A stretch of 53,548 bases of DNA from the NCBI GenBank assembly GCA_016934675.1, contig JAFGSJ010000089.1, forward strand, positions 1 through 53,548, read 5' to 3'. Below are positions 1 to 9,124 of this stretch, piece after piece. The translations under genes were made by a program, and so were the position numbers. This DNA is from a bacterium. GTDB taxonomy: Bacteria; CSSED10-310; JAFGSJ01. The notes beneath the pieces were generated by a model that searched no databases, was not told where the DNA came from, and was given only the letters and a program-made list of their open reading frames with translations. The number at the start of each line of letters is the position of its first letter. The stretch's first letter is position 1.

Positions 1-197
1 AAGCTCTGAAAGAGCGCCAGAGACTCTCATTAAATATTGTGTGGAATACGACGGGAAATAGGTCTGGGATTGAAACGCAACCGGTGATTTTATTTCGGAT
101 TATGTGTATATCGTGTCTTTTCGGCAAAATTGCGTGACAGTTAAGAGTTGGGCATCGTATCATCGACGAAACTCATTTTCTTCAAAGGAGGTCGTTG
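1..197. other. Left flank of the IS66-type element, no intact gene
   Basis: No complete gene is visible. One reading frame (about 2-61) gives a 19-residue tail ending at a TAG, which could be the 3' end of a gene running in from the left, but it is too short to identify. A strong Shine-Dalgarno site, AAAGGAGG at 184-191, belongs to the tnpA start at 198. I looked for an IS66-like terminal inverted repeat matching the right side of the element and did not find one. Confidence 0.4.
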
Positions 198-628
198 ATG
201 GAAGTTATGGATACCGAACCCACGAGTGTCGAGTTGCGAGATGTCATTCAAAAGTTTGAGCGTTGGCATCACAACCGTCTGCACCGGGAGATAATACCTG
301 AAGAACTGTGGGAAGCTGCCTTGTCGTTGATCCCGAGTTATCCGGCCACCAAAGTAGCTCAGATACTTCATCTTAATTACACAAAACTGAAAGAGCGTTT
401 ACCGGGCGCATCAGCCCCAGTGCGGTCCGCGTCACGGCGTGAGCGATCACCCTGGCCATTTGTGGAAGTTGGGTTGTCCGCAAGTTCATCGCTGTCGGGT
501 CAGCCTTCAGGTGGTTCTTCGTTGGTCATTGAAATCGAGAAGCCAAGCGACGTTTCCGGTGTACGATGACCGGTCCTGTGTCAGAGAAAGTGTTAACCTG
601 GTGCCGGTCGCTCCTTGAAAGTCGCTGA
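198..628 (+). pseudogene. tnpA: IS66 accessory protein TnpA, apparently frameshifted
   Basis: The frame from ATG 198 (Shine-Dalgarno AAAGGAGG, 6-nt spacer) gives a basic N-terminal region and a helix-turn-helix-like stretch (PEELWEAALSLI then KVAQILHLNYTKLKERL). This matches the accessory TnpA of IS66 elements, thought to bind element DNA. In this frame the protein stops at 569 with a poor tail. The frame one base back is open from about 533 and gives a basic strand (AKRRFRCTMTG) followed by a helix. It ends at a TGA at 626-628 that overlaps the tnpB ATG, which is just what an intact tnpA should look like. A single-base indel near 530-545 explains this best. Programmed frameshifting is possible but not usual for IS66, and an assembly error is also possible. 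Confidence 0.65.
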
Positions 629-996
629 TGCTTCAAGTAACACCGCATATGCGGATACTTTTATCTGTCGAACCGATCGATTTTCGGAAAGGTATAGACT
701 CGTTGGTGTCTCTGTGTCGGGATGTCTATCATACCGACCCATTCGCCGGTATTGTCTTCGTTTTCATGAATCGTCGTCGGACCTCGCTCAAGATTCTTCT
801 GTATGATGGACAAGGCTTCTGGCTGTGCCTGAAACGTTTGTCTCAGGGACGTTATCGGCGTTGGTTTCGTGCCGATGGTCGTCCGTTACGATCGCTCGCA
901 GCGCATGAACTGCAAGCCGTCCTGGTCAACGGCAATCCTGTCGGTCTGCAGGCAGCGCCAGCCTGGCGTCAGATAACGCCGGAGAAGGGAGGATAA
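628..996 (+). CDS. tnpB: IS66 family accessory protein TnpB (Orf2)
   Basis: This 122-aa protein has the hallmark of IS66 Orf2/TnpB: VEPIDFRKGIDSL near the N-terminus, then a block reading LKILLYDGQGFWLCLKRL and a following GRYRRWF. TnpB is required for efficient IS66 transposition, although its biochemical role is unsettled. The ATG at 628 overlaps the stop of the corrected tnpA frame, implying translational coupling. A second in-frame ATG at 646 (MRILLSVEP) is an alternative start closer to the conserved region. The usual C-terminal part of the family is present and the length is normal. Confidence 0.85.
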   Translation: MLQVTPHMRILLSVEPIDFRKGIDSLVSLCRDVYHTDPFAGIVFVFMNRRRTSLKILLYDGQGFWLCLKRLSQGRYRRWFRADGRPLRSLAAHELQAVLVNGNPVGLQAAPAWRQITPEKGG

Positions 997-1078
997 TTTT
1001 TTCATTTTTTTCGGCCGGAAACTGGACACCGCATCATGCATGTGCCACAGTTCTTATCAGGAGGAGAAGGGAGTGCAG

Positions 1079-1933
1079 ATGCGGTATTGCGGTCGCGAGT
1101 TCAGTGAGGAAGAAGTGACCTGGATCAACGAGCAGGTGGTCGGTCATCCCGACTGGTCACGGCGGAAGTTGTCCGAGACATTTTGCGCCCGGTTTTCCTG
1201 GTACAAACCCGATGGTGGTCTGAAAGCCATGAGTTGCCGGGTGGCGTTTCTGCGGATGGAACGCGATGGTGTCATATGCTTGCCGACGCCGAAAGGGAAG
1301 CCCGCCGGTCCGCCTCGGGTGAAAACACAGGTGAGTCTGTTGACCGAACCGGGTCATGCCCTCACCCGACCTGCCGGTCAGCTCGATATCGAGTTCGAGG
1401 TGGTGACGAAGCGTTCGTCACGCTTGTGGAACGAGTACATCGAGCGGTATCATTATCTGGGGTATACGACGCTTCCTGGTGCCCAACTGCGGTATTTTGT
1501 GCTGGTTGATGGTGAGATCGTGGCCTTGTTGGGTTTTTCCGCTGCCGCCTGGAAAACGGCACCTCGGGATGACATGATCGGCTGGACCCCAGAGGAACGG
1601 GAACGGAACCTGCGCTATGTGGTGAACAACTCCCGTTTTCTGGTGTTACCCTGGATACAGGTCCGTAATCTCTGTTCCCGGATACTGTCGTCAGTGTGCC
1701 GACGTTTGCCCGATGACTGGGAACAGCAGTATGGTTATCGACCGGTCCTGGTCGAGACCTTTGTCCAGAAAGACCGGTTCAGTGGCGCCTGCTACAAGGC
1801 CAGTAACTGGCAGTATGTGGGCGATACAACAGGTCGGGGGAAATTGAGCCGGAGCAGTAAAGCCACGAAACCGATCAAGGGGGTGTATCTTTTTCCCCTG
1901 AGTCGGCGTTTTCAGGAGGTGGTCTGCGCATGA
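1079..1933 (+). CDS. DUF4338 (DruA-like) protein within the IS66-type element
   Basis: This 284-aa protein has the conserved DUF4338 core: YHYLGYTTLPGAQLRY, the following GFSAAAWKTAPRDDMIGW, then VNNSRFLVLPW and the late ETFVQKDRFSGACYKASNW with a GDTTGRGK tail. DUF4338 defines DruA of the Druantia anti-phage system, but homologs are also common beside transposases, and the molecular activity is unknown. The ATG at 1079 follows a long purine-rich Shine-Dalgarno stretch (AGGAGGAGAAGGGAG, 1059-1073), so a longer upstream start at 1040 is unlikely. The last codons overlap tnpC by ATGA. No druBCDE-like helicase gene is present nearby, so I infer a transposition-associated role rather than a complete Druantia locus. 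Confidence 0.82.
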   Translation: MRYCGREFSEEEVTWINEQVVGHPDWSRRKLSETFCARFSWYKPDGGLKAMSCRVAFLRMERDGVICLPTPKGKPAGPPRVKTQVSLLTEPGHALTRPAGQLDIEFEVVTKRSSRLWNEYIERYHYLGYTTLPGAQLRYFVLVDGEIVALLGFSAAAWKTAPRDDMIGWTPEERERNLRYVVNNSRFLVLPWIQVRNLCSRILSSVCRRLPDDWEQQYGYRPVLVETFVQKDRFSGACYKASNWQYVGDTTGRGKLSRSSKATKPIKGVYLFPLSRRFQEVVCA

Positions 1934-3612
1934 GTCGGAAAACACCGCCACCTGAGCCGGATATGCTGACTCCTTCAGCAATCGGGCAGACTCTGGACCA
2001 TCTCGATCATCGTCAGCTCAACGATGAGGACTATACCACCGCTGCCGCCACCTGTCGTCTGGCCTTGTGGCTGGCTGATGAACTGGAACGGAAGAAGTTG
2101 ACCATAAAACGATTAGAAAAAATCATCTGGACATCCTCAGAACGCAGTGCCTCGATCATGCCGGACCATCAGAACACCGATCAGACAGACTCCGATCACA
2201 CAGAGCAGCCTGATTCCGAACAGGGTGAAACAGCGACATCGCCGGCCTCGGGACGGACCAGAAAGAAGCCGATCAAGGGGCATGGTCGGCTTCCGGCTTC
2301 AGCTTATTGGGGTGCAGATCAGATCACCGTGCCTCTGACGGGATACAGACCGGGTGATCAGTGTCCTTTCTGTGAGAAGGGACGAGTGTATCCCTTCAGC
2401 AATCCCGGTGTCATTATTACACTCCGTGGCCAGGCACCGATTACAGGAACCGTCTATCACCTCGAGCGGTTTCGCTGTTCGAGCTGCGGTGAACTTATTA
2501 CCGCAGATGCACCCCCACAAGCAGCCATGAAGTATGATCATTCGGCTTCTGCCACAGTGGCGTTGTTGAAATATGGCGTGGGGATGCCCTTTTATCGACT
2601 TGGTCAACTGCAAGCCCATAATGGAGTTCCCCTGCCCCCTTCGAACCAATGGCAGATGGTCGGGGACCTGGCCCAGGTCGTGACACCTGTCGTCCACAGA
2701 CTGTGGTATGATGCCGCCCAGGCTTTTCTGTTCCATCTTGATGATACCCGCTCCCACATTCGCTCGTTTGTCACTGTTCCCGACACGGAGACACCGACCG
2801 CTCTCGTCGAAAACAAACGGAAAGGGACGTATACTACGGGAATCGTTGCCTGCCACCAAGACCACACGGTTGTTCTCTATCAAACGGGACGCTCCCATGC
2901 CGGCGATACGCTCGGTGCATTGCTCGATGAGCGGGAACAACACTCTGACAAGCCCTTATTGATGTGTGATGCCCTGGCGGCGAATGTGCCGGTCGATCAT
3001 GAGGTTGAGCTGTGTCACTGTAATGCCCATGGCCGCCGCCAGTTTGTCGAACTCCTGCCCAGTTTTCCCGAAGCCTGTCAGCGGGTTATCTCGGACTTGC
3101 GGCTGGTCTATCGGAATGAGTCCGTCACGCAAGACCACCATATGTCTGCAGAACAACGACTGGCCTATCATCAGCAACACAGCACCCCGATCATGGCAAA
3201 GCTCGAAGGATGGTTACACACACAACTTGATGACCATCTGGTCGAGCCCAATAGCGCCCTGGGGGATGCTATTACCTATATGATCAAACATTGGGAAACC
3301 TTAACGAAATTTCTTCATCTCCCCGGAGCACCTCTGGATAATAACGCCGCTGAACGTATCTTGAAAATGGTTGTGTTACATCGAAAAAACGCGTACTTCT
3401 TCAAGTCGGATCGAGGAGCCTGGGTCGCTGATGTGCTGATGAGTCTCATCGCTACCTGTATTCAGGCCAAGGTCAATCCGATGCACTATCTGATTATCCT
3501 GCAGAAGAATGCTGCCAGGGTCAGGCATGGACCGGATAAATGGCTCCCCTGGAATTACCAGGCGACTCTGAATGCAAGGCATTCGCGAAGTGGTCGCGTA
3601 TTTACGCCATAA
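1930..3612 (+). CDS. tnpC: IS66 family transposase TnpC
   Basis: This 560-aa protein is a full-length IS66 DDE transposase. An N-terminal helical region (LADELERKKLTIKRLEKIIW) matches the family leucine-zipper segment. It is followed by an acidic linker, a zinc-binding module (CPFC near residue 145 and CSSC about 40 residues later), and the catalytic core. Candidate acidic residues lie in FHLDDTRSH (first Asp), LLMCDAL (second Asp) and LDNNAAERILK (Glu). The C-terminal WLPWNYQATL is the usual family ending. The last 10 or so residues read into sequence that also encodes the HEAT protein in another frame, so the native stop and right terminal repeat seem lost. Translation is coupled to the DruA-like gene. 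Confidence 0.92.
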   Translation: MSRKTPPPEPDMLTPSAIGQTLDHLDHRQLNDEDYTTAAATCRLALWLADELERKKLTIKRLEKIIWTSSERSASIMPDHQNTDQTDSDHTEQPDSEQGETATSPASGRTRKKPIKGHGRLPASAYWGADQITVPLTGYRPGDQCPFCEKGRVYPFSNPGVIITLRGQAPITGTVYHLERFRCSSCGELITADAPPQAAMKYDHSASATVALLKYGVGMPFYRLGQLQAHNGVPLPPSNQWQMVGDLAQVVTPVVHRLWYDAAQAFLFHLDDTRSHIRSFVTVPDTETPTALVENKRKGTYTTGIVACHQDHTVVLYQTGRSHAGDTLGALLDEREQHSDKPLLMCDALAANVPVDHEVELCHCNAHGRRQFVELLPSFPEACQRVISDLRLVYRNESVTQDHHMSAEQRLAYHQQHSTPIMAKLEGWLHTQLDDHLVEPNSALGDAITYMIKHWETLTKFLHLPGAPLDNNAAERILKMVVLHRKNAYFFKSDRGAWVADVLMSLIATCIQAKVNPMHYLIILQKNAARVRHGPDKWLPWNYQATLNARHSRSGRVFTP

Positions 3613-4102
3613 GGACAAAGCCATCCAATCCGATTGCATTAAAGTGCTGTATGAGATCGGATACCTCAAACACGCCCTGATTGCCGAGTATGTGGCTGAT
3701 TTTATCGGATTACTCACTCATACAAACAATCGACTTGTCTGGGGGGCGATGATTGCCCTTTCAACGATCGCTACGATTCGGGCACGTGAGATTTTTGACG
3801 CTCGCGAACGTGTCATGCAGTCGCTCGAGTCTGGTTCGGTCATTACCGTTGACGCAGGTATCAAAACGTTAGCCGGTGTCGCAGCCGCTGAGGTCTCGTT
3901 CAATACCGTACTCTTTCCGTATCTGTTAAATCAGTTACGGTTGTGCCGACCGAAAAGCGTAGCTCAATATGCTGAAAGCATTTTTGTTGCCGTGACGGAG
4001 CAGAACGTTCATCAGTATCGCGAGGTGTTAGCGGCGAGAAAGGAGGACCTGCAACCGGCCCAACTGAAACGGATCGAAAAACTTGAGAGGCGATTGCCTT
4101 GA
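3572..4102 (+). pseudogene. HEAT-repeat protein, 5' end apparently removed by the IS element
   Basis: The reading frame gives 176 residues of alpha-helical HEAT-like repeats (KAIQSDCIKVLYEIGY, NNRLVWGAMIALSTIA, SVITVDAGIKTLAGVAA). From memory of the family, such HEAT proteins are somewhat longer, with roughly 50 residues before this point. Here the frame opens only at an ATG inside the last 41 bp of tnpC, and no Shine-Dalgarno site precedes it. I infer that the element's insertion, with deletion of its right end, removed the original start. The remaining part may still be translated, since it ends cleanly nine bases before the next gene. Function is unknown; HEAT repeats usually mediate protein-protein contacts. 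Confidence 0.6.
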
Positions 4103-4111
4103 GGATTTCAA

Positions 4112-4657
4112 ATGGAAACATTTACAGACACGAAAGATTTCGTCGAAAACCTGCATTTTGACGATCAGAAACGGAAATGCCTGGTAGGACTCAGTGCGGA
4201 TATGATTGACAAACCCATACTCGGGCTGATCAACACGTTGAATAACCTGCCCTTTTGTTTTACCCTGCAATGCTGTTACGGTCATTTTGTTTACGACGAT
4301 CAGCCCGATCCACATAGTCTAGCGCCGCTGTCATTGACTAACCCTCACATCAGTGTCGAGTACCGGATAGCGTATCTGGCCTTGTGCATTGATAACAGCG
4401 AGAGCGGTCTGAAGCTTTTTAACATCGTGCAGCACATGTCGGCGATCGATCCCGCCAATATTCAATTCGGTTGTGCGGAATGGTTTTGGCGACAACAGCT
4501 CAATTCATATGTTGTACAGGTCGAGCCGGACCGGTTCAAATATCAGGACACGGCCCGTTTTGACGGGCAGGAAGCCTTGAAAATCGAAAAGACTCGAAAC
4601 AGGTTCTTTGCTCAATTATCCGAAGTGCTCCAGAACAGCTCGTGCTTGATTGCATAA
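4112..4657 (+). CDS. Conserved hypothetical protein
   Basis: This 181-aa soluble protein has no signal peptide or membrane segment. It contains a distinctive LPFCFTLQCCYGHF motif around residues 46-60 and a later FGCAEWFWRQQLNSYVVQVEP segment. I recall similar uncharacterised proteins in deltaproteobacteria, but no function is known to me. The paired Cys and nearby His (QCCYGH) could bind a metal; that is a guess. A Shine-Dalgarno-like GAGGA lies just upstream of the ATG. It sits nine bases after the truncated HEAT gene, so the two may have been co-transcribed. It is followed by a decayed region. Confidence 0.75.
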   Translation: METFTDTKDFVENLHFDDQKRKCLVGLSADMIDKPILGLINTLNNLPFCFTLQCCYGHFVYDDQPDPHSLAPLSLTNPHISVEYRIAYLALCIDNSESGLKLFNIVQHMSAIDPANIQFGCAEWFWRQQLNSYVVQVEPDRFKYQDTARFDGQEALKIEKTRNRFFAQLSEVLQNSSCLIA

Positions 4658-4698
4658 TTGCCTGATATTTTTTTTGACGGGATAACAGGATGTACTAG

Positions 4699-5064
4699 AT
4701 ATTTATTCATCCTACTGACACTTACGATAATGTGCTCGTGTTCGATCTTTTTCCGGATGGTCTGGATGATTTGATCGTCTATAACCAGGATACCTGGTCA
4801 TTTGAAATTTACCGGAGTGAGGGCAGGACATTTGCCTTTGTGGAAGAGGTCCATGCCCCCAAATTAATGACAATGGCTGATTACAACACTGATAATCATC
4901 CTGATCTGGTCTGTGCAGGTTATACCGATAGGATTTTGGCTTTATATCTCAATAAATGTGAAGAAACTCCTGAAACACCAGTGTCAATTCTGACTATTTT
5001 ATTCCTGATTATCCTGCTATCCTGGGCAATCGCACAAACCAAGAATACGTGCCGGCAAAGGTAG
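4699..5064 (+). pseudogene. VCBS/FG-GAP repeat protein remnant with C-terminal membrane anchor
   Basis: The frame is open from just after a TAG at 4696-4698 and reads as the inside of a VCBS/FG-GAP repeat from its first residues (NVLVFDLFPDGLDDLIVY, then MADYNTDNHPDLVCAG). These calcium-binding-like Asp-rich turns are typical of beta-propeller surface proteins. There is no plausible Shine-Dalgarno site; the only early start is a GTG at 4732 that cuts into the repeat. A hydrophobic segment (ILTILFLIILLSWAIA) and a short basic tail follow, resembling a C-terminal anchor. Only about one and a half repeats remain, where such proteins usually have many, so I read this as the 3' remnant of a larger gene. 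Confidence 0.55.
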
Positions 5065-5088
5065 CTCACTTTTTTGAGTTTTTTTTCT
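5065..5088 (+). terminator. Weak intrinsic terminator candidate
   Basis: A short CTCA/TGAG stem with a T-rich loop is followed by a run of eight or more T. The stem is only four base pairs, so strength is doubtful. The site lies immediately after the VCBS remnant and before the promoter of the next gene. Confidence 0.35.
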
Positions 5089-5095
5089 TAGACCC

Positions 5096-5124
5096 TTGCA
5101 AAAGATCGATCTATCTGCTATAGT
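5096..5124 (+). promoter_or_regulatory. Sigma70-type promoter for the M23 peptidase gene (and possibly secA)
   Basis: TTGCAA (5096-5101) and TATAGT (5119-5124) are separated by 17 bp, close to the sigma70 consensus. The distance to the ATG at 5285 implies a 5' leader of about 150 bases. Confidence 0.6.
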
Positions 5125-5284
5125 ATCAAAACTGATAAACAAGATTAAGATAGTCATATTGAAGAGCAATGAGGGTAGAAGAGGTTTTCAGAGGGTGGAA
5201 AAGAGTCCAGAAATCCAATAAAAGTACTACGTGATAGTGACTGATGAGAGAATAGATACGGATATTCAGGAGAGGTACAATGTG

Positions 5285-6232
5285 ATGGTTGTTCGCCATA
5301 TCCGGGAGTTTTTTTCCAAGAAATGCATAACAGTCATGATCGTTCCTCATTCTCATACCGGGATGAGACAGATCAAGGTGCCCATTCGAACTGTGAGCTG
5401 TTGTGCGATCTGCATTGGTCTTCTTGTCGTTTCTTTGTCATTCTTTGGATACCAGTATGTTGGCATGTGGTTCAGGACGTCTCATTTCAATGAGATGTTG
5501 GCTGAAAATGGTCAACAGAAGCGAGAATTACTGGGTATTGCCGATGAAATCAACCAGCTCAACACCCAGATGGAAAGCCTGATGGTTTTTTCGCGGCGAT
5601 TGCAGACTTTGATCGGTATAGAGAATACAAGTGAATTACAGAACCGGACCGGTGGCATGGAAGTCAGTGAGATTGACCAGTTTTCGCAGTTGTACAAAAA
5701 GAACCAGAAGGTCTTGCTGGGTCAAATTCAGGCTGACATCGAGCAGTTACGGAACGACATCCCCTATCAACGGAGCATTCATTCGTCTTTGGGTGAGCTT
5801 TTTCAGAAAGATACAACCATATTGGCCTCGATTCCCTCGATTTCACCGGTCGATGGTGGTTGGATTTCATCGGGTTTTGGGATGCGGGCTGATCCTTTTA
5901 CCGGACGACGCAAGATGCATGAGGGCATTGACATTGCCCAGAATCGGAATGCGCCTGTCTATGCCACGGCGGATGGGACTGTAACGTATTGCAAGCGTTT
6001 TGGAAGTCTGGGTAATTTGGTTTCCATTGATCATGGGTTTGGCTGTTCGACCAATTATGCTCACCTTGCCGCTATTTCGGTCAAGTTTAATCAGGTAGTC
6101 AAGAGGGGGGATGTTATCGGCAAAGTTGGATCGACGGGACGTTCCAAAGGGGTCCACCTGCACTATGAGGTCCGTCTTGACGGGGTCGCAGTTGATCCAC
6201 GCTTCTTTATTCTCGACCGAGACGATAACTAG
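5285..6232 (+). CDS. M23 family metallopeptidase, membrane-anchored
   Basis: This is a 315-aa protein. A single membrane segment (about residues 37-58, rich in V, L and I) is followed by a periplasmic coiled-coil-like stretch and a C-terminal LytM/M23 domain (about 192-311). Zinc ligands are visible: the H and D of KMHEGIDIAQ and the paired His of GVHLHYEV; the family also has the NYAHL segment seen here. M23 enzymes cleave peptidoglycan cross-bridges, or, when degenerate, activate amidases; here the metal site looks intact. AGGAGAGG at 5268-5275 supports a start at ATG 5285 (or GTG 5282) rather than the open frame's first codon at 5231. It lies upstream of secA. Confidence 0.85.
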   Translation: MVVRHIREFFSKKCITVMIVPHSHTGMRQIKVPIRTVSCCAICIGLLVVSLSFFGYQYVGMWFRTSHFNEMLAENGQQKRELLGIADEINQLNTQMESLMVFSRRLQTLIGIENTSELQNRTGGMEVSEIDQFSQLYKKNQKVLLGQIQADIEQLRNDIPYQRSIHSSLGELFQKDTTILASIPSISPVDGGWISSGFGMRADPFTGRRKMHEGIDIAQNRNAPVYATADGTVTYCKRFGSLGNLVSIDHGFGCSTNYAHLAAISVKFNQVVKRGDVIGKVGSTGRSKGVHLHYEVRLDGVAVDPRFFILDRDDN

Positions 6233-6331
6233 CCCGATTTCCTCTTTAACTATTACTCTCCAAGAAGAAAATCTCATCTGGCAATAGTCGGTTATTTTTT
6301 TCCCATCCGAGAGATACAACTAAAAAGAGAC

Positions 6332-6360
6332 TTGGTTTCCGGGGAGGCATGATCTATAGG
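6332..6360 (+). promoter_or_regulatory. Possible promoter upstream of secA
   Basis: TTGGTT and TATAGG are spaced by 17 bp, about 115 bases before the secA GTG. The -35 is weak, so read-through from the M23 gene may also drive secA. The rest of the 243-bp gap shows no RNA structure I recognise. Confidence 0.35.
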
Positions 6361-6475
6361 TACGATCATAATTCAATGATATTCTGCTGTCCGATGGGCT
6401 GGAGTGATGATCAGGCCAGGGAGTCAGGAAGAGAGAGCTATTGTATTGTTGAGACTATAACCAGGGGGCACGGCC

Positions 6476-9124
6476 GTGGCCAATGTTTTAGACCTTGTCA
6501 AAGGAATTGTTGGGAATAAAAATGAACGGGAGTTACGCAAGCTTCGTCCGGTTATTGATCGGGTTAACGGTTATGAATCGGAATATCAACTGCTAACCGA
6601 TATGGCCATGGTAGCCAGAACGGCGGAATTTAAGGGTCGGGTTGCCAATGGCGAGAGTTTGGACGAGATTTTACCCGAGGCGTTTGCCTTGGTCCGTGAG
6701 GCGGGTCGGCGTTTTTTGGCATTGCGTCATTATGATGTTCAGTTGATTGGTGGTTGTATATTACATCAGGGTAAGATTGCGGAAATGAAGACAGGTGAGG
6801 GCAAGACGCTGGTAGCTACTCTGGCTGCTTACCTGAACGCTTTAACGGGCAAAGGGGTTCACATTGTAACGGTCAATGACTATCTGGCCCGGCGTGATCG
6901 GGACTGGATGGGGGGTATTTATCATTCTTTGGGTTTGACCACGGGTGTCATTCAGCATGATGTGTCGGACCAGGACCGGAAGCGGGCCTACGAAGCTGAT
7001 ATTACCTATTGTACGAACAACGAGTTAGGTTTTGATTATCTGCGGGACAACATGAAATATCGCCAAGCCGACTTCGTTCAGCGGGAGCATGTCTTTGCCA
7101 TCGTTGACGAGGTTGACAGTATCTTAATTGATGAGGCCCGGACACCTTTGATCATTTCCGGCCCGACCGAAGAATCCACGGATAAATATTATCAGATCAA
7201 CCGTTTGGTGCCACGCTTACGGCGTGGTCAGGATTTTGATGTTGATGAAAAGAGCCGATCAGTATCCTTGACTGAATCCGGGATCGAAAAAGCCGAGGAA
7301 TTTCTGCATGTCGAGAATTTGTATGAATCGCGTCATATGGAGCTCGTTCATCACATCAATCAAGCTTTGAAGGCGCATATTCTCTTCAAGCGAGATGTTG
7401 ATTATGTGGTCAAGGATGGCGAGGTCTTGATTGTGGATGAGTTTACGGGTCGACTCATGCCGGGCAGGCGATACTCCGAAGGTTTGCATCAAGCTCTCGA
7501 AGCCAAGGAAGGGCTTTCGATCGCCAATGAGAATCAGACTTTAGCCACCATTACTTTTCAGAATTATTTCAGGATGTACACGAAGTTGGCAGGTATGACC
7601 GGAACTGCTGATACTGAAGCTGCGGAATTCAATCACATCTACAAGTTGGATGTGGTGGTCATTCCGACCAATCGTGAGCTGATCAGGTATAATTCCCCGG
7701 ATATCATTTACAAGAGTAAGCGGGAGAAATTTAATGCCGTGATCGAAGAGATCAAGAAGTATAACGATCGTGGTCAGCCCGTTCTGGTTGGGACCATTTC
7801 CATCGAGGATTCCGAGGTCCTGGCCCGCATGTTGAAAAGACATAAGATCAACCATAATGTGCTCAACGCCAAGTATCATGAACAGGAAGCGGCGATCATT
7901 TCCCAGGCCGGTCGTCTGGGTGCCGTGACTATTTCGACCAATATGGCCGGTCGGGGTACTGATATCTTGCTGGGTGGTAATCCGGATACACTCTTCCAAA
8001 GCATGTTGGAGAAACGGAATATTGCTCCGGATAATGTCTCGGTTGATTTGCTCGAAAGACTGAAAAAGGAGTCTCGTGAAACGACCGCTCAGGAACATGA
8101 AGCTGTTGTTGCTTTGGGTGGATTGCATATAATCGGGACAGAGCGTCACGAGTCTCGGCGGATTGACAATCAGTTGCGTGGTCGAGCCGGGCGTCAGGGC
8201 GATCCGGGCTCATCGCGCTTCTATTTATCCCTCGAAGACGATCTCATGCGGATTTTTGGTTCGGAGCGAATTGCTTCGATTATGGACCGCTTGGGCGTCG
8301 AGGAAAACCAGCCGATCGAGTCCCGTTTGATCACGCGTCAGATCGAAAGTGCTCAGAAGCGGGTTGAGGCCCATCATTTCGACATCAGAAAACACGTTCT
8401 GCAATATGACGATGTCATGAACAAACAGCGTGAGGTCATTTATGAACAGCGCAGGGCGATACTGGACGGTGATGACCTCAGTGAAGCTTTTTATGACATG
8501 ATCGCTGAGGTGGTCGAGTCGGTTGTGACCATGTATACTGCTGAGAATACCTATTCTGAAGAATGGGACTGGGAATCGTTGCAAAAGAACCTGCAGGCTA
8601 TTTTCAACGAGGTTTTCGTCTTTGATGAAGAGACGCGGAATTCGAGTACACAAGCGGACCTTCAGGAGGTAATTCAGACGCGGGCACTCGAGCGATATCA
8701 CCAGAAGGAGAAGCAGATAGGTGAGGAAGTCATCCGTTTCCACGAGAAAAACGTTCTGCTTTATGTGATAGATTCCTTATGGAAAGACCATTTATTGGCG
8801 ATCGATCATTTAAAGGAAGGCATTGGTTTCCGGGCGTATGGTCAAAAAGACCCTTTGATCGAATTCAAACGGGAAGCTTTCGATCTGTTTACAGACCTGG
8901 TCGAACGCATCAAGGAGGATTCGGTCAAGTTTATGTATCTGCTGCAACCGACGGTGCAGGATGAGATAGTGCCCAGGCGCCGATCATCGGTCATGGTCGA
9001 ATCGCGTGGTCAGGGGGACGAGCAGAAAAAGACGACGCCCGTTAAAAAGGAATCGAAAGTAGGTAGGAATGAACCCTGCCCCTGCGGCAGTGGTAAAAAA
9101 TATAAGAAGTGTTGCGGTAAATGA
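6476..9124 (+). CDS. secA: Preprotein translocase subunit SecA
   Basis: This 882-aa protein is the ATPase motor that drives unfolded preproteins through SecYEG. The Walker A motif [11 protein letters not shown] begins at residue 104. The DEVD-type Walker B lies in [18 protein letters not shown]. The second nucleotide-binding domain has the [11 protein letters not shown] segment and the [17 protein letters not shown] block. The C-terminus ends in a zinc-binding SEC-C motif, [16 protein letters not shown], which binds SecB or ribosomes in other bacteria. Length is normal. The start is GTG 6476, with AGGGGG at 6463-6468 and a 7-nt spacer. Its stop overlaps the following DUF167 gene by ATGA. Confidence 0.98.
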   Translation: MANVLDLVKGIVGNKNERELRKLRPVIDRVNGYESEYQLLTDMAMVARTAEFKGRVANGESLDEILPEAFALVREAGRRFLALRHYDVQLIGGCILHQGKIAEMKTGEGKTLVATLAAYLNALTGKGVHIVTVNDYLARRDRDWMGGIYHSLGLTTGVIQHDVSDQDRKRAYEADITYCTNNELGFDYLRDNMKYRQADFVQREHVFAIVDEVDSILIDEARTPLIISGPTEESTDKYYQINRLVPRLRRGQDFDVDEKSRSVSLTESGIEKAEEFLHVENLYESRHMELVHHINQALKAHILFKRDVDYVVKDGEVLIVDEFTGRLMPGRRYSEGLHQALEAKEGLSIANENQTLATITFQNYFRMYTKLAGMTGTADTEAAEFNHIYKLDVVVIPTNRELIRYNSPDIIYKSKREKFNAVIEEIKKYNDRGQPVLVGTISIEDSEVLARMLKRHKINHNVLNAKYHEQEAAIISQAGRLGAVTISTNMAGRGTDILLGGNPDTLFQSMLEKRNIAPDNVSVDLLERLKKESRETTAQEHEAVVALGGLHIIGTERHESRRIDNQLRGRAGRQGDPGSSRFYLSLEDDLMRIFGSERIASIMDRLGVEENQPIESRLITRQIESAQKRVEAHHFDIRKHVLQYDDVMNKQREVIYEQRRAILDGDDLSEAFYDMIAEVVESVVTMYTAENTYSEEWDWESLQKNLQAIFNEVFVFDEETRNSSTQADLQEVIQTRALERYHQKEKQIGEEVIRFHEKNVLLYVIDSLWKDHLLAIDHLKEGIGFRAYGQKDPLIEFKREAFDLFTDLVERIKEDSVKFMYLLQPTVQDEIVPRRRSSVMVESRGQGDEQKKTTPVKKESKVGRNEPCPCGSGKKYKKCCGK

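Larger units (their letters stand above)
198..3612 (+). mobile_element. IS66-type insertion element carrying a DUF4338/DruA-like gene; ends not located
   Basis: Four closely packed plus-strand genes have the IS66 order tnpA, tnpB, tnpC, with a DUF4338 (DruA-like) gene inserted between tnpB and tnpC. The joints are tight. The tnpA reading frame ends in a TGATG overlap with tnpB, and the DruA-like gene overlaps tnpC by four bases (ATGA). That coupling suggests the DUF4338 gene belongs to the element rather than having landed in it by chance. Typical IS66 elements have terminal inverted repeats and 8-bp target duplications; I could not recognise either. The right side runs straight into a truncated HEAT gene. 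tnpA carries a frameshift. I read this as a decayed or partly deleted copy. Boundaries given are those of the coding genes only. Confidence 0.8.

Noticed and set aside
1079..1933. A complete Druantia defence system
   Set aside because: Only the DruA-like gene is present; none of the other Druantia genes, including the large helicase DruE, is nearby, and the gene is embedded in an IS66 element.
6233..6475. Riboswitch or secM-like arrest peptide upstream of secA
   Set aside because: No recognisable leader frame, arrest motif or riboswitch core was seen in the 243-bp gap.
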